From the NCBI GenBank assembly GCA_027886185.1, contig WOAB01000837.1:496001-560000 (forward strand): DNA of 64,000 nt, written 5' to 3'. The stretch's first letter is position 1. Every line of letters begins with the position of its first letter. The position numbers and the translations under genes were made by a program. Below the pieces are notes generated by a model. It did not search any database, was not told the origin of the DNA, and was given only the letters and a program-made list of their open reading frames with translations. The stretch is from Rheum nobile. Taxonomy: Eukaryota > Streptophyta > Magnoliopsida > Caryophyllales > Polygonaceae. Shown here in pieces: positions 44,778 through 55,990 of this stretch.

Positions 44778-45980
44778 CTACAAGGTAGCAACATCGACCT
44801 TCTCGTACTCCTCATACTGACATTGTCGCAGAGCATGTTCTGTTGCCTGCAACCACTCTAAAAACATAGCAGGATCATAATCACCATGAAAATGCTCTAT
44901 AGTTACCTTAATCTCGCGACGACTAGCATAGGGGTTGGGCCCGTGTCGGCGGTCAGGGAAACGTCGAGCTGCATGATCCGGCTCAGGGTAAGGGTCGTCC
45001 AACTCATCGTCAAAATCATCAAAGTCATCCTGGACGGGGCGAGGGTGATGGCGGGCATGATCCTTGGCGCGGGGCTGCTGGCGGGCTGCGAGATGGCGCA
45101 CGGGGCGTTGCGGTGGCGTCGGGATCCTCGACGAGATGTAATCCGACGGAAATAGCTGGCTCTCAACTGGGTCGCCCAATGGTGGATGAAAGTTTCCCAG
45201 ATTCGGGATACCTGCAACATCAAAACCCTCCTCATCATATCCAGTAAAAGCAATGAGAGTCACATACATGGGTCGCGGTGTAGAACGCGGAATAGTGCCG
45301 GGATCACAGCTGGTCGTGGGGCACGACAACGCCGTCTGTGGTGCCCTGACGCTGGCATGGCCGCAAGCTGTATCTCGACGACACTCAATGGCATCATGAC
45401 GTGCCTCGTCCTGCTGTATGGACTCGTATTGCCGACGTTGGTCAGTGGCGTCGACGTAAGGGTAGAGCCCCAATTCTGTGGCGGGGGACTCATGCTCGGC
45501 GGAGTCGTAGGCGAACTCATCCGCCGATGAGCGCTGGGGTTCGTATCTGTTGAAGCCATGGTCCTCCTGTTGGGACTCTATTATGGAGTCCAGGCGGCAA
45601 AGTCCCGGCTGGAGCTGCGAGGTCGAGGGCATCAGACCCTTTCCTTTTTCCAGGCGACGCGTGGTGTCAGTAGTGGTCGCGGGCGCCAACAAGAGATCAA
45701 CAATAGTTGTGTCGGCTGGGACAGTGGGAGCCGCGGTCGCGGCCAGTTTGGTCGCGGTCGCGGTTGTGGGGGGCGCGGTTGCTGTTGCCGCGGTCGCGGC
45801 TTGTGTAGAAATGATATTTCTCGCTTCGGCAAGTTGTGCTCGAAGCTCCGCGTTCTCTCGGGCAAGGGCCTGCTCGGTGTCCTGGCTAGCGGCGAACGCT
45901 GTGTCCGCCTCGGTACCTAATAACACCATGGAAAACACGCCAAAGAGAGCAGAAACAACCACAAAAGGGAACAAAAACAA
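44778..45980 (-). pseudogene. Element E gag, N-terminal part (400 codons)
   Basis: Open on the minus strand. A coiled-coil-like segment (EQALARENAELRAQLAEA) is followed by an Ala/Thr-rich stretch, a Pro/Asp-rich linker, and the start of the gag core (IKVTIEHFHGDYDPAMFLE). The first residues are hydrophobic and may lie upstream of the true start. It ends at TAG 44778-44780, after which gag homology continues in the same frame. The gene is thus one stop away from a longer gag. Confidence 0.75.
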
Positions 45981-46168
45981 GGGACAAAATAGATCAAATC
46001 AAACCCACAATGTCTCACGTAAGTCACTAATCTGGGTAAGGCCGTGAGGGAGGAGTGGCTAGGCTGACTCAACGTGGACTAAACCAACACAAAAACCACA
46101 CTAACCTCACAATTCAGATGCCAAAAATCAGTGACTACGTAAGAAGTAATCTAGCATGCAAGTCCTAG

Positions 46169-46190
46169 TGGACCCTTAGCAAAAATGGAC
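46169..46190 (+). repeat. 22-bp direct repeat, first copy
   Basis: tggacccttagcaaaaatgg plus ac occurs here and again at 46703-46724, exactly. The 512 bases between are AT- and purine-rich and have no recognised feature. Such a pair could mark an inserted segment or a local duplication upstream of NDUFV1. Confidence 0.7.
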
Positions 46191-46702
46191 GAAAACTGAA
46201 CTAGACACAAGAATACAAACAACAAAAACATCAAACATAAGATTAGAACATCAAAAAAATACAAAATCAGTACATTTACTATGAATGAGCCTTCGAAATT
46301 GCAAAAGATCGAAAAAACAGAAAACAAAATCTTACAGGACGAAGAGAGCGACGAAGGAAGAACAAAGAAGTCGATGAACCAAGTTGATTGCAACGAGAAA
46401 TCGGCTTAAAGAGACAAACGAACAAGAGACGACGCTTACATATTCGATGAGAGAGAGAACAACAAGCGGGAGAAGGGGGAAGGAAGATTCTAAAAAGCTA
46501 AAACCGACAAAAAGGTAAGGAGAGAAAAGATATAAAGAAGAAGGGTTAAATAAAGGGTATTGTTCAAAACAACTTATTGTGGGGGTAATTTTCAGATATT
46601 GATGAATGAAAGAGACAATGAGCCTCATTTTGTTAAGAAAAAAGAAAAAGAATTCCGGTGAGTTAGGTAAATGACCCTTTGACAAACCTTTTTTTAAACT
46701 AA

Positions 46703-46724
46703 TGGACCCTTAGCAAAAATGGAC
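46703..46724 (+). repeat. 22-bp direct repeat, second copy
   Basis: Exact copy of 46169-46190. It lies at the distal edge of the NDUFV1 promoter region. Confidence 0.7.
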
Positions 46725-46768
46725 CCCTTTCCCTCTCCCTAAACCCTACTCTCTAAACCATACCCCTT

Positions 46769-46777
46769 AAACCCTAA
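46769..46777 (+). promoter_or_regulatory. Telo-box upstream of NDUFV1
   Basis: aaaccctaa, within a run of related aaaccc units (46740-46782). Telo-boxes are common in promoters of plant housekeeping genes, often together with site II motifs, which follow about 200 bases downstream. Confidence 0.5.
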
Positions 46778-46981
46778 ACCCAAAAAAATAATATTTTAGA
46801 GAGAAAAAAAACAAAAAAGAGGAAGAAAAAAATAAAATAAAATACGCTAATAAGGAATAGGAAAAATACATAAAAATTAGTAGATATTTTTTTTATTAAT
46901 TGAAAACTCTTAAAGAGTCAATGGGTCCAAAACACTCAAAAAATTCCAACCCTTCAGTTGAAGCATTTGGGTCCTTAGGCC

Positions 46982-47009
46982 GGCCCATGGATCAAGCCCA
47001 ATTGGCCCA
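46982..47009 (+). promoter_or_regulatory. Three site II motifs upstream of NDUFV1
   Basis: ggccca at 46982-46987, agccca at 46995-47000 and ggccca at 47004-47009 (TGGGCC/TGGGCT on the other strand). Site II elements are known targets of TCP factors and are enriched in plant nuclear genes for respiratory-chain proteins. They lie about 300 bases upstream of the start codon, a fitting place for this gene. Confidence 0.6.
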
Positions 47010-47301
47010 AGAGCTAATCAATAGTTTGTGTACAAAATTGCGAACACGTCTGTCGATCCCTACCGTCCATCACCTTCACCATCAACAAAAGCTAAAATCC
47101 AACCGTTCATCCTCTCGACACAATAGCTAGCTAGACGCAGCCGTCCATTTGTGGCTGTAGTGATCCGGCGTCTCACCAGAACCCCCATTTTGCGCTTTCA
47201 CTCCTACGCTGCCATCTCCTTCCCCTTTCTATCACATGTTCTAAAAACTCGTCAATCAGCTGAAGCTCTGTTACTCCGGGCAAGGCGTCACCTCTTTAGC
47301 T

Positions 47302-50300
47302 ATGGTACGCCGTTCACATCACAACTCTTTCTTTTCCAGTTGGATCTCAATTTGTTTCGTTTTCCGTGTCTAGTTTCTTTTTATGAAATCTGAAAATGTC
47401 GAGGTTAGGTTTGATATTTATCTTTTTTTTTGAATCGATCTGGATAGAAGTTGCCTCTGTGGAATTGATTCTAGAAAAATTATCGTTTCACCTTGAGATT
47501 TGAAAGTTCTTTTAAGGGTAGAAGAGTTTGAAAGTTCTAGATTTGATAGGATTTCGATACAAAGATATGGATGCGAAGACTAATTTTCCTATCTTGGGTG
47601 AAAATGGATTGATTTAAGAAATTATTCGGTTTCCTTTGCAATTTGGATTCAATTTTTGGTTTGGTGTGTTTAGGTGATTGGTATGGCCTTTCATGAAGGT
47701 AAAAGAATAAGGCGATGGGTATGGAAGTGATTCAATTGAGAGGCCGAAGTACTCCCCTAAATTCTCATCTGTTTCACATTGTTGATATAGAATTGCCAGA
47801 GATGCTGTAGTTAATGTAGTTTATTGGTTGACTTCCAATCAGGCTAGGTAGAGGAGAGTCTCTGCAGGTTCATTTCCTAAGCAGATTGCTCCTCCTGTAA
47901 TGTAGGAAAATGAACAAAAACTTCTGGATGTAGCTGGAGCAAGAACATCTTATTTTCGAAATCATTTATCAAAATGGATGTTAAATTATAGGAGTTTAAC
48001 TAAAGTAGTGTATTTTGGTTACATAGTTGAATCCCTGGTTATATTATTCTCACGTAGAACAAGTCACAATGTCAGATATCTTGCATTGGAACTTGGAAGT
48101 TCTCATTCTTCCTCTTGAGAAACAAGTACTGCGAGGCTTGGGTGCTAATAATTTGCATATAACCCGATAATCTAGGTCTTATTGAACGGGGCCATTAGAT
48201 GGAGTTTAATGATTACATTTGTGGAGTTATCCCCTATACATTATTATGTCTCATGAGCTATGTTAAGTAAGTTTTCATCTTCTTTAGAGCCACAATCTTT
48301 TTGTTTGTTGAAGACAGACAACCCTGCACAAGCATACGTACACCTATGTCATTTTCTTCTCTTGCTATCCAAACCCCCTTTTTTTTTTTCCCCCCCTTCT
48401 GATTTTCATAGGCTTGATTCCACAAGTCATTTACAACATTTTCTGTTGTATTACATGTTGAACTAACAGCCAGGTTTGGGCCATGGATAATGTGGTTAGT
48501 TTGGACATTTAGCTAAAGCATTTCAATTTTTATATCCTAGTTTTACCATGTTTGGTATAATATCTATCAGTTTTTTTCCCTTGAACTTTTCATGAACAAT
48601 ACAAAACCATTTACAGAAGAAAAAAATGATTGATTTAAATTCTAAATCCTATGCTAGATAGTGGGCTATGGTGTGACGACTGACAAGAAGATTTAGTACA
48701 TCAAAACAAAAAAATCTTGTTTCTGAATATGCTACAATACTGACCATGCTTAAACCTTTCTTGATACTTGGCTCATTCATTTACTTTACTGATTAGCTAA
48801 TATGTGAGTTTTAAATTTGGGTCTGATCTGAATGAGACAAAATATACTTCCTTATTATGAGTTTTAAACTTTTAATGAAGTGGTCATGCTGCAATGTCAA
48901 ATGATATGTATCTCTGATGTGGCTGTGGATGTTCTTTTAAATAGGCACCCATCAAGGGCATTTTTAATCTGCAAAAAACAGGACTTGTACAGCGTTTCAG
49001 TGACCAGAGGGCTTTAGGCTGTGGTAGACTATTCAACACTCAAGCTGCTTCTACTTCTAACAGCCCGCAGCCTCCTCCACCACCACCTCTTCCAGAGAAA
49101 ACTCACTTTGGTGGACTTAAAGATGAAGATCGTATTTTTACCAATCTGTATGGGCTGCATGATCCCTTTCTCAAAGGTGCAATGAAACGTGGCGATTGGT
49201 ATAGAACTAAGGACTTGGTTTTGAAGGATACTGATTGGATTGTTAATGAGATGAAGAAATCTGGTCTTCGAGGACGTGGTGGTGCCGGTTTTCCATCTGG
49301 CCTTAAGTGGTCCTTCATGCCAAAAGTGTCAGATGGTCGTCCTTCTTATCTGGTGGTTAATGCTGATGAAAGTGAGCCTGGAACTTGCAAAGACAGGGAG
49401 ATAATGCGCCATGATCCACACAAACTGTTGGAGGGGTGCCTCATTGCTGGAGTAGGGATGAGAGCTTCTGCTGCTTATATCTATATAAGAGGTGAATATG
49501 TCAATGAACGGAAAGCACTTGAAAAGGCCAGGAAAGAAGCTTACGAAGCCGGGCTATTAGGAAAGAATGCGTGTGGTTCTGGCTATAATTTTGATGTTCA
49601 CATCCACTATGGTGCGGGTGCCTACATTTGTGGGGAAGAGACTGCACTTTTGGAGAGCCTTGAAGGGAAACAAGGCAAACCGAGGTTGAAGCCTCCTTTC
49701 CCAGCCAATGCAGGGCTATACGGTTGCCCTACAACTGTCACAAATGTGGAAACTGTTGCTGTCTCTCCCACCATTTTGAGGCGTGGTCCAGAATGGTTTG
49801 CTAGCTTTGGTAGGAAAAATAATGCTGGAACAAAGTTATATTGTATTTCAGGCCATGTCAACAAGCCTTGCACTGTTGAGGAGGAAATGAGCATACCATT
49901 GAAGGAGTTGATCGAGAGGCACTGTGGTGGGGTCAGAGGTGGTTGGGACAATTTACTGGCTGTGATCCCTGGAGGCTCTTCAGTGCCATTGATCCCTAAG
50001 CATGTATGTGATGATGTGCTCATGGACTATGATGCTCTCAAGGCCGCCCAGACCGGTTTGGGGACAGCAGCTGTCATTGTGATGGACAAATCGACTGATG
50101 TTGTAGATGCAATTGCAAGGCTCTCCTATTTCTACAAGCACGAAAGCTGTGGACAATGTACCCCGTGTAGGGAGGGAACTGGATGGTTATGGATGATTAT
50201 GGAGAGACTGAAAGTAGGGAATGCTAAATTGGAGGAAATTGATATGCTTCAGGAGTTGACAAAGCAGATTGAAGGGCACACGATATGTGCCTTGGGAGAT

Positions 50301-50405
50301 GCTGCTGCTTGGCCAGTTCAGGGTCTTATCAGGCACTTCAGGCCAGAGCTCGAAAGAAGAATCAATGAGCATGCAGAAAGGGAGTTGCTGCTGGCTACTG
50401 CTTAA
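47302..50405 (+). CDS. NDUFV1: NADH dehydrogenase (ubiquinone) flavoprotein 1, 51 kDa subunit of complex I
   Basis: Nuclear gene for the complex I subunit that binds NADH and FMN and passes electrons to iron-sulfur cluster N3 in the mitochondrial matrix arm. Coding: ATG 47302-47304, intron 47305-48944, then 48945-50405, giving 487 residues; I recall the plant protein as about 486. The N-terminus is basic (presumed mitochondrial presequence), with a Pro-rich stretch at residues 42-51. NADH/FMN motifs are GLRGRGGAGFP (108-118) and NADESEPG (140-147). The cluster ligands are Cys403, Cys406, Cys409 (SCGQCTPC) and Cys449. No stop or frameshift is seen. The start was chosen because residues 2-80 are clearly coding and continue upstream of the internal Met81. 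Confidence 0.96.
47305..48944 (+). other. NDUFV1 intron 1
   Basis: 1640 bp, donor gtacgc directly after the start ATG, acceptor ...ttttaaatag before gcaccc. The frame fits exactly (phase 0). It is AT-rich with pyrimidine runs (48370-48400), and I see no gene or transposon in it. The exact splice sites are inferred from the reading frame and family homology. Confidence 0.8.
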
Positions 50406-51228
50406 GCTATGCATATCATGGTTGTGCTCTACTCCTTCCTTTTCGTAAGCTGTCTTACTCTTATCATGCCCTTCTCCTTTGAAACTAGCTTATGTTGCCT
50501 AGTTCTCTGATGCGGAAAATTGGTGTAGCTTTAGTGTTATGAATGATAGGACTTAGATAAAAGACTTGGTGTCCTGCACTCCTGCTTGAGTCTTTATATA
50601 GATTTAGAAACTTAATGTAGAAATGTTTATGAGATGTATTGTTCTTTCAGCAAAATTGTCTGTAAAAGCTTTCTGAGACATTACACGAGGAAAAAGTTAC
50701 GTTCGCCGGATTACATACTTCATTGTCCATGATTCCTGATAATCTATTTGTATGGTCATACGCTTTTTCTCCTATGCAAAAAGCATGACAAATTCTACTT
50801 CCGTCTGGTGCAGGTTTTGTTTTGATGCAGAAGCAGAGAGGGGGGATGCTTTTCAAATAAAGGATTTGAAAGATTACTTCCTCACCGAAAACTGGGAGGT
50901 GGCTCTGAAATCTTGATCTCCCTGAACCTTTGTTTGGATTTTAAGATGTACAAGTTAAACATATATACATTCCATATTCGTATTCCGATTCTTATCGGGT
51001 TCTTGAGACTTGGATATAACACTGTTTTGCGTGCGTTCTGATATCAGTGAGATTATTGAACCATGCTCTTCATCTGTGATATTTCCGCCAAATAATATCT
51101 GTATCTTTTGAGAATACGCTTCATTTTGACATGTTCTTTGCATGTATGATTATGATGCATAATGGTTTAGTTATGATGCATACTTGGTTTAGATATAATG
51201 CATACGTGTATCTAGTATATCAACAAAT
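50406..51228 (+). other. NDUFV1 3' region
   Basis: 3' untranslated and flanking sequence. A plausible end of transcription lies around 50600-50700 (T-rich sequence after aatgtagaaatg); a further aataaagg is at 50856. No other gene is seen to 51228. Confidence 0.5.
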
Positions 51229-51561
51229 GCAAGGGCTCTTGAGTTGGTAGACGACTCATACGTGCTCTTGAGCTGCTGCTTAATGCCGGGAAACCGGGTT
51301 GTTCGTTACAAATTCACAGGACTCAATGTAAATTGGAGAGAATTGAAGAGATTAGGCTCCCTTTTAATACATTAAAATGCATTATCTAGAGGTCCGTTTG
51401 GATTCCTATTTTAATGCATTAAAATGCATTATCTTGTATTAAATTGCAAATCATCAATTTCATGCAAGATAATGTATTTTAATGCATTATCTTGAAGAAT
51501 CCAAACAGACCCTAGGTTGTGTATTTGTGCTCAAATATCCATTTTATTGAGTTTTTTTTTT
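51229..51561 (+). mobile_element. SINE-like segment with tRNA-like head
   Basis: cttgagttggtagacgac (about 51238-51255) resembles a tRNA A box (gctcagttggtagagc), and gggttgttcg (51295-51304) a weak B box about 50 bases on. The segment ends in a T run at 51552-51561. Flanks aaatgcaa and aaatcgcaa are an imperfect duplication candidate. A MITE-like palindrome is embedded in it. It is not an intact tRNA gene. Confidence 0.3.
51386..51515. mobile_element. MITE-like palindromic element
   Basis: 130 bp with terminal inverted repeats ctagaggtccgtttggattc and gaatccaaacagaccctag, nearly perfect, and inner repeats of ttaatgcattatcttg. The ends resemble those of hAT-type MITEs. No clean 8-bp target duplication is visible. 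Confidence 0.5.
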
Positions 51562-51973
51562 AAATCGCAAACATTAGGCTCCCTTTTAGGTGAAGGGTAT
51601 GCTTTACAACAGATGTTTTCTTACAAGAGATTTACAAACAATTTCAGTACTCGAGTTCATTTTTAAGAACTCATATCTAGCATTACATAGATCAGATTAA
51701 GACCTTTCCCGTGGTGTAGTCGTCCGGATAGTTGAGCTAATATCATGTGCTGCAAGAAAATCAATTGCTTTATTTGACTCCTTGTAGCAGTGGAAAAATG
51801 AAACAAAATCAAAACGATTAAGTAGGGACTAAATGTCTATTATAATTGAATGTATTTTCCATGATATTTTTCAGTTGCCTTTTATAGAGTTGACGAGTGT
51901 TGAGTTTTCTCCCTCAATAACGAGATTGTTAATACCTTAAGAAACTGCTTTTTGAACACGTAGGGCTGTGTGG

Positions 51974-53421
51974 GCTTCAGTTTGTAAAATTGGCATATTG
52001 GGGATTTGCTTCGTATATGACATCTAGGTATATGACATCTTCATTATGATTTTGTAGAATGAATCTAATGTGAGATGATTGGTCACTTTGTTTAAACCCC
52101 TCAAAATTAAGCTCTGGTCTTTGTAGATGTTGTTTTTTCCAAATAAGGTTTTTGCGGAGGAGTTGTCGGTTTTTGTTATTTTGAGGTATGCCATGTTGGG
52201 ATGTTGAGGTAGCCACCTGCCACTCGTGAAATTGGAGGATGGCGAGGTCTGAATGTTTGGAGGTTTGGCGTACAATACCATAATAGAGTTGCGATGTTTA
52301 TATATATTTCACCAAAGAAAAAGGTAGTATGTTAGATATATTAAACGTTGAAAAATAGATATATTGAACGTTGAAAAATAGGAGGTCAGTGTGGAAATCA
52401 GAACTATATTGAAAGATAAAATTCTGCCATGTTTTAATTTCAATATCGCAAATCATTTGTCTAGTATATATGTATGTAAAGAAAATGTGATATGTGTCTT
52501 CATTATATAAATTACATAGACTACATTGAGAGGGTACTCTTGAATAATGTCGATTCAAACGTTCCGTCGTAGACAAACAATATGTGAACGATTTCCATGA
52601 GAAATTTAGTATTTTAGGCAGAGCATTTAATTTCCAAATCCAAGACGGGGATTCGTAAGTAGGGTAAGGATTAGGAGGATGAGTAAGAGTTCTTGATGAT
52701 TTGACAGTGAAGTTAACGTCGGTCGATAATTTTCAGATAAGACGATCTTCGGTGCCGTGAATGGAAATATGAATTTTTAATATTTTAGCAACTATATATG
52801 TGGGTAGAAGTCTTTGAAGATTAAGAATATTCCAATCGTAAGCTGGTGTAATGAAGTGCCAAACTTTAAGATTAATGTTGACATTGTCATAATACAATAG
52901 AAATCGACAATCTTGGATCTAATGGTCAGTCCAAAAATTGATTGTTTTACCGTTAAGTTCCCAGAAGATTTCTTTTTTGAATATGTCACGAATGTGGAGA
53001 AGTCGAGAGAATTGCCAAAATTGCTTCAATTTCTTTTTGTATGAGAAGATATCAGATGGTCCTAGATATTTTTCAGTAATAATGAACCCACATACTATTA
53101 GGTTCAACCATTAATTTCCATAAAAGTTTCTTTTGCAGAGATTTGTTTAAGTTTTCCGACTTCTGCCGACCAAGTCCACCATCCGACTTTGGGCGGCAAA
53201 AAATATTGTCCTAGCTAATCAAAGGGTGGTGGTTGGTAGTAGCTTTGTTTAAGAAAAAATCATTATTTATTTTATCGGTTTCGTGGCAAACAAAAGTTGG
53301 TAGAAGAGAGTTTTTCATTAAGTAGTTAACCTTAGATAAGAGAGGTTAGATTGAATGAGGATACATCTGCCGATTGGCACAAAGAGTAAGCTTTCCATTT
53401 AGACAACTGTTTTTTAAGACT
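51974..53421 (-). pseudogene. Minus-strand LINE, RT C-terminus and zf-RVT part
   Basis: Decayed ORF2 end of a second LINE. On the minus strand from high to low coordinates: LKKQLSKWKAY, SDGGLGRQKSENLNKSL, EIFWELNGKTINFWTDH, and a zf-RVT-like segment (TTERLNRHYSRVPSQC, SLCNLYNEDTYHIFF) near 52480-52575. Many stops and frame changes. It is separated from the RT core by a solo LTR. Confidence 0.7.
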
Positions 53422-53426
53422 CGTAA

Positions 53427-54460
53427 TGATGGGATATGGAATCCCATCAAGCTCCAAGACTAAGTCAAGAGTCGAGCCAAGCCTAGAAGAGTGACAACTC
53501 CGCCAACAACGCTGCCGCCGTCGCGCCTCAAACTAGGGTTTTTAAAGACCACCAAGCCAACATTGTCCAAATTGAGTCTGTAAGGAAACCCTACCTAGTA
53601 TGAAGCCAATTGGAGGTGAAGAGCTTAGTGAGGTGGCTAGAGAAACAACCATGCGGCACGACGTCGGGACCCGGACTAGGGCAGAATGGCATTACCTGGC
53701 TCGGTGGTTTGGGCTGATTTTTGGATATGTTCTTGTTCATGGGCTTAATGGAAAGTTATCCAAATTTCAGGTCAAACGGACTTTGGAGCAGAAAGATATC
53801 GCATCCACAAGATTTATCTAATAAGGACATTCAATCTTTAAGAGTAAATCTTGTGAATGACCGTTATGTTAATTGGTTCGGTGGATTTGGCTAATTTTTG
53901 GATATGATGGTGTTAGATAGCGTATCTTGGACGTATCAAAAAATCAGGCCCATTGGATTTACAAGATGGAAAATCCACAGATCACAAAATCAAGATTTTT
54001 ATTACCTTTCTTGCAATATAAGTATTGTGACATTTTGAGACTATAAGTAGGGCTTTAACATTTCGTTTTTACTTTAAGCTTTAATTGATTTGAATACAGA
54101 ACAATTGAGTTTCTCAATTAACCTTGAGCTTCCCGGTCTTTGAGTGATTTGTCTTGGTGAGTCATATCCAAGTCTATTGAACTCGGTTTTGGTGAGTCAT
54201 ATCCAAAACCGGCGTGAAATCCGGGTGAGTCATATCCTTGGTGGATCGTTAGATAGCTCGTTGTGAATCTATTAGTGCGTAATATCCAAATAATCCACTC
54301 TGCTTATCCCTTTATTCTTCTTGCATTTGAAAAACCAAAACCTCCACAAAAAGGACTTGTTTTTGTTACTTTCTTGTTGCCGAATCAAGAACATCAAGAC
54401 GTGGCTTTGAAAGGTGACTTTCCGTGAACCAGAGCACATATCCTTAGGGGAAACGCATCA
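53427..54460 (+). mobile_element. Solo-LTR-like insertion in the minus-strand LINE
   Basis: 1034 bp, starting tgatgggat and ending aaacgcatca, with LINE ORF2 on both sides. Flanking bases cgtaa (53422-53426) and cataa (54461-54465) differ by one base. A TATA-like actataagtagg is near 54038, and gtgagtcatatcc occurs four times at 54157-54235, which suggests plus orientation. No coding motif was found; the open frame 53600-53821 is not convincing. Family unknown. Confidence 0.6.
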
Positions 54461-54465
54461 CATAA

Positions 54466-55990
54466 TAGAATGATAAAAAAATTCCCTTTTAAGACATCCT
54501 CGAACAATAGGAATCTCTATGTATTTTTTTCATAGATTTTGTAATTTGAATATTTAAAACAGAAGCAGGGGAAGTAGCATGAATTGAAGTGATACTATTA
54601 GATGTTTGAAATGTACTTTTATGATAATTTATGGCTAGACCGGATTTAGACGTGAAATTGTCGAGAATTGATTTAATATGTAACATATTCGTATGAGAAA
54701 CATTTGCAATGATTAATGTATCATATGAGAAATTGAGATAAAGGATACAAGTACCATTTCTTGTTAATTGTATTCCTATTTTCCTAAAAGGTTGTAGTGA
54801 TTCATGGGATAACGTGCGTGCTAAGAATTCATTTGTAAGGATAAATATGAAAGGTACTATTGGATCTCCTTGTCGCAGGCTACAAGCTGGGCGACACGGA
54901 GTTCCGGGTTCGTTGTTAATTGAGACAGAGAAAGATGTAGATGTTATACAAGTCATTAGTAGATTTACCCAATCATTATGAAAAGCAAAATTTAAGCAAA
55001 TTTGTTAAATAAAATTCCTATCTAGTCTATCATATGTTATTTCTATATCCAGTTTCAATGACATCCATCCTGTTTTGCCTTTCTTTTTGATGGGGAAAGA
55101 ATGAAAAATTTCATGTGCTATTAGGATATTATCTTTTATGAGTAAACCCTATGCAAATGCTCCTTGTAAGGGACTAATTAAACGGGGATGAAGAGGTTTT
55201 AGTCTGTTTGCCATTAATTTTTGTATTATCTTGTATATGGTGTTACATAGATTGATAGGTCTGAAGTGGTTGATGGAAGATTATAGACTTTAGGGATATG
55301 AGCAATAAAGGACTGAGCACATTTTTTGAGTAATTTCCTAGAGTGAAAGATAGACTGGATTGCAGATATACAAATATTTCAAACAATAGCCCAATATTCT
55401 TTGAGAATTTCAAAGATATCATTGTTGCCAAATGTTGGTTTTCTCCATGTGAATGAAAAGCCTATAAATTTGGTGTCATTTAATCCAAATTCAGTCATGA
55501 TGTCATTAAGGCGATCAAATCTTGTAAAATTAGGAGGAATACTGCCTAATTCGTCAACAAGGTTGAGAATTTCATTGAAATCATCCACGAGAATAAGGGA
55601 AGGTTGTAATGGGAAATAAGTGTTCTAATTTGTACCAATAGTCATTTTTAAGTTCATTGAGAGATATAGCATAAATAGAAAAGTTCAAGAAATGGATGCT
55701 GTTGTGGTTGTAGTCATTAAGAATTATATTGAAATCATTAAGGAGAGCGGCTATGTAAGGCCAAAAAGGGGAGTTACTATAAAGCAGCCAAAGACTTCCC
55801 CGAGAGCCCTGAAAGAGGGAAATTGTAATAATTTTGAAATCGATTTGTTGTAAAATTTTGCATCTAGTATAATATTTGATTTAGTTTCAAAAAGGCAAAG
55901 TAGGTCTAGTTAATTTTTACGCCCGATGAAACCAATTTCAGTCCAGAAACTAGGGCGTTTGACGCCGCGAGTGTTCCAATATCCAATTTT
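54466..55990 (-). pseudogene. Minus-strand LINE, endonuclease and RT core
   Basis: From 55990 downward on the minus strand: IGYWNTRGVKRPS (endonuclease start), DDFNEILNLVDELGS and FGLNDTKFIGFSFTW (endonuclease, 55430-55588), then after a decayed stretch RT with VSINNEPGTPCRPACSLRQGDP (as two runs) and PFIFILTNEFLARTL. The catalytic box where FADD is expected reads FSYD, so an Asp is missing. Open parts are 54489-54956 and 55379-55588. Distinct from the plus-strand LINE at 11556. Confidence 0.72.

Noticed and set aside
46741..46782. Interstitial telomere repeat
   Set aside because: Only a few imperfect aaaccct units; better read as a telo-box region of the promoter.
51229..51312. Possible tRNA gene
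   Set aside because: Only the A box resembles a tRNA; acceptor and anticodon arms do not pair. Kept as a weak SINE-like head.
53600..53821. 73-codon plus-strand frame
   Set aside because: Inside a solo-LTR-like insertion; no domain.
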